A stretch of 64,000 nt of DNA from contig CAKSZJ010000008.1 of NCBI GenBank assembly GCA_934525595.1, positions 1 to 64,000 on the forward strand, written 5' to 3'. A program made the translations under genes and the position numbers. Shown piece after piece: positions 36,026 to 42,763 of this stretch. This stretch comes from an uncultured Chiayiivirga sp. (GTDB taxonomy: Bacteria > Pseudomonadota > Gammaproteobacteria > Xanthomonadales > Xanthomonadaceae). The notes under the pieces are model-generated. The model had not been told where the DNA came from. It did no database searches and saw nothing but the letters and a program-made list of their open reading frames with translations. Position 1 is the stretch's first letter, and every line of letters starts with the position of its first letter.

Positions 36026-37159
36026 ATGACCCGTGAACTGAAAGTCGCCACCATCGTCGGCACGCGCCCCGAGATCATCCGGCTTTCGCGGGTGCTGGCT
36101 GCGCTGGATGCGCACTGCGATCACACGCTGGTACACACTGGCCAGAACTACGACTACGAGCTCAACGGCATCTTCTTCGAGGATCTGTGCATCCGCAAGC
36201 CCGATATCTTCCTGGAAGCGGCGGGTGCCACCGGTGCCGAAACCATCGGCAAGGTCATCATTGCCGTTGATGCCGCGCTGGCGGATATCCAGCCCGATGC
36301 GGTGCTGGTGCTGGGCGATACCAACAGTTGTCTGGCGGTCATTCCCGCCAAGCGCCGTAAAATCCCCACCTTTCACATGGAGGCCGGCAACCGCTGCTTC
36401 GACATGCGGGTGCCGGAAGAGATCAACCGCCGCATCGTGGACCACACAGCGGACATCAACCTGACCTACAGCGATATCGCCCGCGAGTACCTGCTGGCCG
36501 AAGGCTTGCCTGCGGATCGGATCATCAAAACCGGCAGCCCGATGTGCGAGGTGCTGGCGCACTATGCGCCGAAGATTGCTGCGTCGGATGCGCTGCCGCG
36601 ATTGGGCCTGGAGGCGGGCCGCTACTTCGTGGTCAGCGCACACCGCGAGGAAAACATCGAATCGGACCGCAACTTTTCCGGGCTGGTGGAAACGTTGAAC
36701 ACGGTGGCCACGCACCACGATCTGCCGGTGGTGGTGTCCACCCACCCGCGTACCCGCAAGCGTATCGACGCGCTGGGGATCACGCTGGATGCGCGCGTCC
36801 AATTGCTGAAGCCGCTGGGTTTCAGCGACTACGTGCGCCTGCAGCAGGACGCAAAGGCCGTACTGTCGGACAGCGGCACCATCAACGAAGAGGCATCCAT
36901 CCTCAACTTCCGCGCCCTCAATCTGCGCGAGGCACACGAGCGCCCGGAAGGCATGGAAGAGGCCGCCGTGATGATGACAGGCATGAATGTCGAACGGGTG
37001 ATGCAAGGGCTGGCTATCCTGGAATCACAGCCCGTCGGCAGCGAGCGGTTGCTGCGCCAGGTGGCGGACTATTCGATGCCGAACGTCTCGGAAAAGGTCG
37101 TGCGCATCCTCCACAGCTATGTGGACTATGTGAACCGGGTGGTCTGGAAGCGGTACTGA
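36026..37159 (+). CDS. fnlC: UDP-N-acetyl-L-fucosamine-forming 2-epimerase (FnlC/CapG/WbjD)
   Basis: 377 residues, WecB-like GT-B fold epimerase: VATIVGTRPEIIRLSRVL, HTGQNYDYELNGIFFEDL, VLGDTNSCLAVIPAKRRKIPTFHMEAGNRCFD, VPEEINRRIVDHTADINLTYS, SAHREENIE. The GNRC.D text and fnlA/fnlB partners separate it from the ManNAc-forming WecB. Final step to UDP-L-FucNAc. ATG 36026; the stop overlaps the next gene (TGATG). Confidence 0.94.
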   Translation: MTRELKVATIVGTRPEIIRLSRVLAALDAHCDHTLVHTGQNYDYELNGIFFEDLCIRKPDIFLEAAGATGAETIGKVIIAVDAALADIQPDAVLVLGDTNSCLAVIPAKRRKIPTFHMEAGNRCFDMRVPEEINRRIVDHTADINLTYSDIAREYLLAEGLPADRIIKTGSPMCEVLAHYAPKIAASDALPRLGLEAGRYFVVSAHREENIESDRNFSGLVETLNTVATHHDLPVVVSTHPRTRKRIDALGITLDARVQLLKPLGFSDYVRLQQDAKAVLSDSGTINEEASILNFRALNLREAHERPEGMEEAAVMMTGMNVERVMQGLAILESQPVGSERLLRQVADYSMPNVSEKVVRILHSYVDYVNRVVWKRY

Positions 37160-38346
37160 TGCGCCTGTTGCTGGTCACCGATACCTATCCACCCGCCCGG
37201 ATTTCCGGTGCATTGCAGATGCGCGATCTGGCGCAGGCGCTGGCGGCGCAAGGCGATCGCCCGTTGGTGCTGACGCCCGCATTGGATGGCGTGGAGCGGC
37301 TGGAAAGCGTAGACGGCGTGCAGGTGCTGCGGGTGCGCGCACCGCGAACGAAAGACGTGCCGTACTGGCGCCGAACGCTGGCCGAGCTGATGCTGCCGTG
37401 GATGTTGCTGCGCGGGCTGCGGCGCAGTGCGTTGCGAGATGACCATTGGGACGGCGTGGCCTGGTACTCGCCCACGATTTTCCTGGGGCCGCTGGTTCGA
37501 GCCGTGAAGCGGCAGCATGCCTGTCGCGGCTACCTGATCGTTCGCGATCTGTTCCCGGACTGGGCGGTGGATGCGGGCGTGATGCGCAAGGGCGGGCTGC
37601 CTTATCGCTTCTTCAAATGGGTTGAGCGGTTCCAGTACCGGCAGGCGGACGCGATCGGCGTGCAGACGCCCTCCAACGCCGCGCTGGTGGCAAACGATGC
37701 CCCGGCTGGAACGCGGATCGAAGTACTGCACAACTGGTTGTCTGCGCCCGCGCGTGTCGAGCCTGAGGTTTGTCCTCCGTTGGGCGCATTGGAAGGTCGC
37801 ATCAACTTTGTCTATGCGGGCAACATGGGCGTGGCGCAGGACATGGATGGATTCGTCACCCTGGCCAAGCGCATGCGTGACAGGGACGATGTCGGGTTCG
37901 TGTTTGTCGGCCGAGGAAGCGAGGCCGCGCGTCTCAAGGATGAGGCAAAGGGCCAATCCAATCTGCTGATCCTGAATGAAATCGATCCAGGCGTGTTGCC
38001 CGCGCTGTTGGCGCGCTGCCACGTGGGCATCGTCGCCCTGCACCCTGCACACGGCACCCACAACATTCCCGGAAAGCTGCTGACCTACCTCCGCGCAGGT
38101 CTCCCTGTGCTGGCGCGGGTCAATCCCAACAACGATCTTGTTTCGCTGGTTGAAGATGAGGAGGTAGGGCTGGTAGTGCGCGGCGACAATGCCGCGCTAC
38201 TGCATGCCCACGCCATCAGGCTTGTGGACGAAATCGAGCTGCGTTCGACGATGGGGCGCGCCGGTATCGACCTTGCCGCCCGCATGTTCTCGCCGAAAAG
38301 CGCAGCCGATCAAGTGGCTCGGGCGCTGGCGTCGGCAAGCGCCTGA
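37159..38346 (+). CDS. wbuB: WbuB-like glycosyltransferase family 4 (probable L-FucNAc transferase)
   Basis: 395 residues. MRLLLVTDTYPPARISGALQMRDLAQALAAQG, YSPTIFLGPLVRAVKRQ, YLIVRDLFPDWAVDAGVM, VQTPSNAALV, FVYAGNMGVAQDMDGFV and HNIPGKLLTYLRAGLPVLA are the marks of WbuB-type transferases, which travel with fnlABC in E. coli and Pseudomonas clusters. Direct coupling to fnlC (TGATG) supports a FucNAc donor. No defects seen. Confidence 0.9.
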   Translation: MRLLLVTDTYPPARISGALQMRDLAQALAAQGDRPLVLTPALDGVERLESVDGVQVLRVRAPRTKDVPYWRRTLAELMLPWMLLRGLRRSALRDDHWDGVAWYSPTIFLGPLVRAVKRQHACRGYLIVRDLFPDWAVDAGVMRKGGLPYRFFKWVERFQYRQADAIGVQTPSNAALVANDAPAGTRIEVLHNWLSAPARVEPEVCPPLGALEGRINFVYAGNMGVAQDMDGFVTLAKRMRDRDDVGFVFVGRGSEAARLKDEAKGQSNLLILNEIDPGVLPALLARCHVGIVALHPAHGTHNIPGKLLTYLRAGLPVLARVNPNNDLVSLVEDEEVGLVVRGDNAALLHAHAIRLVDEIELRSTMGRAGIDLAARMFSPKSAADQVARALASASA

Positions 38347-38452
38347 GCTTGAATCGAGGCGTTCGGAACTGAAAGCGAGACGCTGCAGGACCTGAGTCGG
38401 GTGAGTTTTGAGGTGCAACGGGCCTCCTGATTAGCCCTGTGACTCAGCTACA

Positions 38453-38637
38453 AAAAGCCCCTCTCCCTCCGGGTGAGGGGGCGGGGTGAGGGTTCGGACC
38501 GAGCATATATCCTGAATCTACAAACCTCTGTTGTGGCCGAACCCTCATCCGGCCCTCCGGGCCACCCTCAGTCGCCAGCCGCGACTTCGATCCCGGAGGG
38601 AGAAGGAAAAGTCAGCTGAGCGATGGGACTGATCAGG
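38453..38637. repeat. Intergenic inverted and dispersed repeat (first copy)
   Basis: In the 336-bp gap 38347-38682, TGAGGGTTCGG (38487-38497) faces its complement CCGAACCCTCA (38537-38547). The segment from 38537, CCGAACCCTCATCCGGCCCT... through GGGAGAAGGAA and GATCAGG (38637), recurs at 40387-40467, where about 20 bp in the middle are absent. It has the look of a non-autonomous or REP-type element with nested hairpins. No gene is seen in the gap. Confidence 0.7.
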
Positions 38638-38682
38638 ATGCTCTTTGGAGCCGGATCCCGCAATTCCCGTTGGAGTAAAGAC

Positions 38683-39693
38683 ATGAAAATCCTCGTCACC
38701 GGCACCGCCGGTTTCATCGGCTCGCATGTCGCCCAGCGCCTCATGGCGCGTGGCGACGAGGTTGTGGGTATCGACAACCTCAGCGACTACTACGACGTCA
38801 GCCTGAAGCAGGCGCGGCTGGCGCGCTTTGCCGATGATCCGCGCTACACCCACGTCCACGCGGACCTGGCCGACCGCACCGCGATCGAGGCGGCGTTCAA
38901 GCAGCATCAACCGCAGCGCGTCATCAATCTCGCCGCGCAGGCGGGCGTGCGTTACGCTGCGGAGAACCCGCACGTGTACGTGTCCAGCAACGTCACCGGC
39001 TTCCTGCATGTGCTCGAAGGCTGCCGTCATCACGGCATCGAGCATCTGGTCTATGCCTCCACCAGCTCGGTCTACGGTGCCAACCGCACGATGCCGTTTT
39101 CCGAACATCGCGCCACCGAGCATCCGTTGACCCTGTACGCGGCGAGCAAGAAAGCCAACGAGATGATGGCGCACAGCTATGCGCACCTGTACGGCCTGCC
39201 TTGCACGGGACTGCGGTTTTTCACCGTGTACGGGCCATGGGGACGGCCGGACATGGCCTTGTTCCTGTTCACCCGGGCGATCCTGGCGGGCGAGCCGATC
39301 CAGGTGTTCAATCACGGCCGGCACAAGCGCAGCTTCACCTACATCGACGACATCGCCGAAGGCGTGGTGCGCGCGCTCGACCGCGTGCCGGACAAGGACG
39401 CAGGCTGGGACGCGACGCATCCGGATCCGGCCAGCAGCGGCGTGGCACCCTACCGGATATACAACATCGGCAACGAGGAGATGGTGGACCTGTTGCGCTA
39501 CATCGAGGTGCTGGAAGCCTGCCTGGGGCGCAAGGCGCAGATGCAGATGCTGCCGCTGCAGCCGGGCGACGTGCCCGACACCGAGGCCGACGTCTCCGAC
39601 CTCATCGCGCGCGTGGGCTACCGCCCGAAGGTGACGGTGGAAGAAGGCGTGGCGCGCTTCGTGGACTGGTATCGGGAATACTACGGCGTGTGA
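38683..39693 (+). CDS. UDP-glucuronate 4-epimerase-type NAD-dependent epimerase
   Basis: 336 residues. VTGTAGFIGSHVAQRLMARGDEVVGIDNLSDYYDVSLKQARL is the fingerprint of UDP-GlcA epimerases (LspL/Cap1J type), with AAQAGVRYAAENPHVYVSSNV, YASTSSVYGANRTMPFSE, YAASKKANE (YxxxK) and RFFTVYGPWGRPDMA. It interconverts UDP-GlcA and UDP-GalA. It needs UDP-GlcA from Ugd, yet both ugd copies in this window are broken. ATG 38683 has GGAG 7 nt upstream. It stands alone between two copies of a dispersed repeat. Confidence 0.93.
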   Translation: MKILVTGTAGFIGSHVAQRLMARGDEVVGIDNLSDYYDVSLKQARLARFADDPRYTHVHADLADRTAIEAAFKQHQPQRVINLAAQAGVRYAAENPHVYVSSNVTGFLHVLEGCRHHGIEHLVYASTSSVYGANRTMPFSEHRATEHPLTLYAASKKANEMMAHSYAHLYGLPCTGLRFFTVYGPWGRPDMALFLFTRAILAGEPIQVFNHGRHKRSFTYIDDIAEGVVRALDRVPDKDAGWDATHPDPASSGVAPYRIYNIGNEEMVDLLRYIEVLEACLGRKAQMQMLPLQPGDVPDTEADVSDLIARVGYRPKVTVEEGVARFVDWYREYYGV

Positions 39694-39754
39694 GGGTCAG
39701 GTTGTGGGGCACCGGGGCGCTTGTCGAAGCCTGCCCCTGCGGGTTTACGGACGC

Positions 39755-40186
39755 TCAACGCTGGAATGGCACGTCTATCCGGGTCCAGCGCTCCGCGCCT
39801 GCGCGGGTTTCATCGAACAGGTGACCGTCGCACTCGACCCAGGCGTGGCCCTCCAGGGTGCCCGCGGCTCGATCCACACCGATGCGCAACTGCGGTGCCA
39901 ATCCTTCCTTCCGCATCCACCACCAGAGAGTGAGACTGCGAGCCAGGCAGCGGGTTGCGGGCAGATGCCGGGATATGCGTTGTAGGGCGCGCAGGCGCGC
40001 TTGCCAGGCATCGGGGTGTTCCATCGTTCGGGTACTGACGGGGCTGCTGCGGGCCAGTCTCGCCTGGCTCGCTTTCAACCCACGCGTGGCCAGCAGCAGG
40101 CGCACGCAGGCCAGCCGCCAGCTCGCCGGCCACATGGCACGTCGATCCGCGACGGGCAACCGGTACCAGCGCGCGAACGGGTTCAA
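39755..40186 (-). CDS. Lasso-peptide leader peptidase (B2, transglutaminase-like)
   Basis: About 143 residues from TTG 40186. The catalytic triad of lasso B2 proteases is visible: Cys80 in TRCLARSLTLWWWMRKEGL, His114 in EGHAWVECDG, and the following acidic residue D120. The intervening LRIGVDRAAGTLEGHAWVE follows the family pattern (L.iGV....f.aHAWVE). B2 removes the leader from the precursor while B1 presents it (known). The start is uncertain; an open frame extends to 40462, but its first 80 codons run over the dispersed repeat and are not credible. Minus strand, divergent from the PqqD-like gene. Confidence 0.82.
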   Translation of the reverse strand: MNPFARWYRLPVADRRAMWPASWRLACVRLLLATRGLKASQARLARSSPVSTRTMEHPDAWQARLRALQRISRHLPATRCLARSLTLWWWMRKEGLAPQLRIGVDRAAGTLEGHAWVECDGHLFDETRAGAERWTRIDVPFQR

Positions 40187-40386
40187 GTTCGTGGCATCCT
40201 GAGGAAGGTGGATGACAGGGTATTGATTCGGCCTTCGGATTGTCCAACCTGAGGCTTGATCAGCTCTGACAGGCTTTCGGGCAGCAGTGCTGGGAGCCCG
40301 CGAACGCCTGCGTGCATGCAAGCGCGCGGGCCAGGGTGCGGGTTCGGGCAGCGCATTATGGATAAGCGTGCAAAACGGCAGTGCGA

Positions 40387-40467
40387 CCGAACCCTCATCC
40401 GGCCCTGCGGGCCACCTTCTCCCGGGGGGAGAAGGAAATGACCAGCTGGGCGATGAGGCCAATCAGG
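40387..40467. repeat. Dispersed intergenic repeat (second copy)
   Basis: Same element as 38537-38637: CCGAACCCTCATCCGGCCCT, a CGGGCCACC hairpin half, a CTTCTCCC/GGGAGAAG hairpin, then GCGATGAGGCCAATCAGG. Its end runs directly into the ribosome site (AGGAGGAGG) of the PqqD-like gene, so the repeat lies in that gene's leader. The remaining gap from 40187 holds nothing else recognisable. Confidence 0.7.
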
Positions 40468-40482
40468 AGGAGGTTTGAGAGC

Positions 40483-40758
40483 ATGGCGATGAGCGATTTC
40501 GTGCGGCGCTACCAGGCGGGCGAGTTCAGCATCACGAACTTACCGGACGGCAGCGGGGTACTGCTGGACCTGGAGCGCGAGGTGCTGCTGAGCTTCAATG
40601 CCACCGGTGCGTTCATGCTGACGTGCCTCGCGCAGGGCTTGAGCGAGGACGAGGTTGTGGAACGGGTATGGGAGCGCTATGCCGTCGAACCGGTTGTGGC
40701 GCGCGCCGATGTGGCGCGGTTTGCCGGGCAGTTGCTGGAGGCGGTGGCACCGGGGTGA
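40483..40758 (+). CDS. PqqD-like RiPP recognition element protein (lasso B1)
   Basis: 91 residues, the size of stand-alone RRE proteins. FSITNLPDGSGVLLDLEREVLLSFNATGAFMLTCLAQGLSEDEVVERVWERYAVE is the winged PqqD fold (three strands, three helices), followed by ADVARFAGQLLEAV. B1 binds the YxxP motif of the lasso leader and delivers it to B2 and the cyclase (known). AGGAGGAGG precedes ATG 40483; ATG 40489 is also possible. It is on the plus strand while the neighbouring lasso genes are on the minus strand, and converges with the kinase gene 27 bp away. Confidence 0.88.
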   Translation: MAMSDFVRRYQAGEFSITNLPDGSGVLLDLEREVLLSFNATGAFMLTCLAQGLSEDEVVERVWERYAVEPVVARADVARFAGQLLEAVAPG

Positions 40759-40785
40759 AACCCCAGGTGCCGGGTCCTCGCCCGG

Positions 40786-41730
40786 TCAGGGGCGCGGCGG
40801 GTGCAACAGGCGGCTCCAGGTGGTGCGGGGTTCGAGCACGATGTCCTGGCCGGTTTCCAGCCGTGCTGGTTGGGCGTGGCTTGCCAGGCGCAGGAACAGA
40901 TCGGTGAGCAGGCGGCCCTCGTGCGGAAAATCGGGACCGAGCAGGAGGGGCTGGGCGGCACTCACCAGGGCTGCGAACAGCGTGGCTTGCGGGATCGGTT
41001 CCAGGTTCGAGTCCCGCCGCCGTCCGGCGCGGGGCCGGGTCAGCAGCCAGATGTGATCGATCCGGGCGTGGTCGGGAAAGCGCGGATCATCCGCGTCCAC
41101 CGGCAAGAATGCGCGCGTGCCGCCGCGATTGGTTTGCCAACGCGTGCCCACGGCCTCGAACAGGCTGCGCGCGGCCCAGGACTGGCGCAGCGACACGAAG
41201 GCGCGGATGCGCTCGCCCCAAAGCACATCATCGCGGATGCCGGCCAGAAGGTAATCATCGCTGACCAGGCGGCCACCGGCGACCAGGGCGCTGGTGGCCA
41301 GGACCGACTTGCCGGCACCTTTATGCCCCAGCACCAGTACGCCCTGGTCGGCCACGGTCAGCAGGGCCCCATGGATGCATGCAAGGCCGAGTCGCGCCCA
41401 CTGCTGGGCGAAGGCAAAGCTCATCGCGGCAGGAAGATGGCGGGGATCGCCCGGATGGTGCGTGGGCAGGATCGAGCAGGTGGCTGGGGCGTTGCTGGCA
41501 CCGTGCACGAGGCTGTCGCCGAAGTCGCGCTGGAACGGCTCGACATGGGCCTGGCCCTGGCTGATCGGTTCGGCCTCGTAACGCGTCGGGCCCAGTTTCC
41601 TGATGGCCTCCCAGCTGGGCCGGCCCTTGGCACCCAGGTGGAGCGCGGCCAGTGCCGATGAGGCCGGACCATGCACCCGCACCCGACCGGCGAAGGTGGT
41701 GCTGATCAGCTGATCATCCGTGGCGATCAT
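40786..41730 (-). CDS. HprK-like serine kinase of the lasso cluster
   Basis: 314 residues. P-loop VLGHKGAGKSVLA (G135-S142) and the HPr-kinase-type GRLVSDDYLLAG segment; C-terminal half HARIDHIWLLTRP. In paeninodin-type lasso clusters the homologous kinase phosphorylates the precursor's C-terminal Ser (known). Here the proposed precursor ends in Asp, so the acceptor would have to be an internal Thr/Ser or another substrate. It has its own transcription unit: an intrinsic terminator (41793-41825) separates it from the upstream minus-strand genes. It lacks the N-terminal HPr-sensor domain of true HprK. Confidence 0.87.
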   Translation of the reverse strand: MIATDDQLISTTFAGRVRVHGPASSALAALHLGAKGRPSWEAIRKLGPTRYEAEPISQGQAHVEPFQRDFGDSLVHGASNAPATCSILPTHHPGDPRHLPAAMSFAFAQQWARLGLACIHGALLTVADQGVLVLGHKGAGKSVLATSALVAGGRLVSDDYLLAGIRDDVLWGERIRAFVSLRQSWAARSLFEAVGTRWQTNRGGTRAFLPVDADDPRFPDHARIDHIWLLTRPRAGRRRDSNLEPIPQATLFAALVSAAQPLLLGPDFPHEGRLLTDLFLRLASHAQPARLETGQDIVLEPRTTWSRLLHPPRP

Positions 41731-41792
41731 GACGCTTGCGGCAGACGATCATGGGCTGGGCGGGCGTTTGGAAATCCGAAGGGGCCGACACG

Positions 41793-41825
41793 AAAACGCC
41801 AGAGCGGCAGGCGCTCTGGCGTTTT
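41793..41825 (-). terminator. Rho-independent terminator after the secreted-protein gene
   Basis: Perfect 14-bp stem AAAACGCCAGAGCG/CGCTCTGGCGTTTT with a 5-nt loop. On the minus strand it ends in TTTT, 20 nt after the stop at 41845. It ends the cyclase-precursor-secreted protein unit; by symmetry it could also stop plus-strand transcripts. Confidence 0.9.
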
Positions 41826-41844
41826 AGAAAATGACAGTCAGAAA

Positions 41845-42537
41845 TTAGAAGGTAACTTGCAACGTACCCCAGCATACTGCGTTGATGAACACATCGCTGG
41901 CGGGTGTATTTGTGTACAGCGGGAAAGCCGCGAGACGCACGTCGACCATGTCTGGAACGCCAGTGCCACCTGGAAGGTCCGCAAGGTTCACCAAGCCGTC
42001 GTAGGTGGCCCGATTAAAGAGACTTTGTGGCGGATTGTGACCGATGATCGTATAGGCATAGGAGATGCTGACGTTGTACCAGGTGCCGCCACTGCGACGA
42101 ATCTGCAGCATGCCGATGTTGGCGGCATTGCCGGTGGCACCGCGAGCAAGATTGCTCTGGAAGCTGCCTAGCAGTGACGCATGGGTGGAGCCCAGTGGTA
42201 CAGGTACTTCATTGGCCGCAATGTATGGGTAGGGCGAGTTGAGCGTGGGCTGCGGGGCCATGGCGAGGAAGCTTTGGCAGGTCGGGTAGCCGGCACCTTG
42301 CCAAAGGTATCGTTGCCCGGCGGGCGGTGCCACAACAACAGGCGTCGGATCCGCCGCCAAGGGTGCTGCCCGCTGGTGGGTGTCATAGTTCAAACTGCAG
42401 CGGGTGGTGCTGCATTGGATGTCGGGAAACGTGCTGTCATTGGCCGGCACCAAGCTTCGTTGTGCCATGGCGACATCAGCCAGCATGGCGAGAGATCCAA
42501 GAACAGATAATTGAACTAGGGCGCGCAACGCTGACAT
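41845..42537 (-). CDS. Secreted protein of unknown function in the lasso cluster
   Basis: 230 residues with a clear Sec signal (MSALRALVQLSVLGSLAMLADVAMA). The mature part has cysteines (IQCSTTRCSLNYD, PTCQSF, AVCWGT) likely paired in the periplasm, and a beta-rich look (YNVSISYAYTIIGHNP). I recognise no family. AAGGA lies about 12 nt before ATG 42537. It follows the precursor ORF by 43 bp and ends in a strong terminator, so it is co-transcribed with the cyclase and precursor; that is the only hint to its role (processing, immunity or delivery). Confidence 0.75.
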   Translation of the reverse strand: MSALRALVQLSVLGSLAMLADVAMAQRSLVPANDSTFPDIQCSTTRCSLNYDTHQRAAPLAADPTPVVVAPPAGQRYLWQGAGYPTCQSFLAMAPQPTLNSPYPYIAANEVPVPLGSTHASLLGSFQSNLARGATGNAANIGMLQIRRSGGTWYNVSISYAYTIIGHNPPQSLFNRATYDGLVNLADLPGGTGVPDMVDVRLAAFPLYTNTPASDVFINAVCWGTLQVTF

Positions 42538-42580
42538 TGTCGGAGGTTCCTTGGCTGGCAGGATTGAATTGGCTTGGGTG

Positions 42581-42763
42581 TCAATCAACGAAGGTAGCGG
42601 CAGTAAAGTCCTGGTCGTATTGCGACCCACCTGCACCGGCGATCACCTCAGCCAAGCTCGACCGCATCAATGTCGGGGCTTGATAAGTCCATCGTTCGCG
42701 CAGTATGGCGGTCACTGTGCCAGCAACGACGGTGGCACCTTGGGTGGCGTCTGCGTTGTTCAT
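42581..42763 (-). CDS. Candidate lasso-peptide precursor
   Basis: 60 residues. Leader about 1-41 with the RRE-binding motif Y27-Q-A-P30-T-L32, followed after about 10 residues by a Gly/Ala start and core GAGGSQYDQDFTAATFVD (43-60). Possible macrolactams: Gly43 to Asp50 (8-residue ring) or Ala42 to Asp50 (9-residue ring); Asp52 is a less likely acceptor. Residue -2 is Ile or Val, not the usual Thr, which weakens the exact site. ATG 42763 overlaps the cyclase stop (ATGA), a strong sign of coupling. Short length and unusual motif set it apart from chance ORFs. The alternative start at 42802 is less likely. Confidence 0.68.
   Translation of the reverse strand: MNNADATQGATVVAGTVTAILRERWTYQAPTLMRSSLAEVIAGAGGSQYDQDFTAATFVD

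Noticed and set aside
40187..40462. N-terminal extension of the B2 peptidase to 40462
   Set aside because: The extra codons run through the dispersed repeat and read as Pro/Arg-rich text; the B2 family begins near the TTG at 40186.
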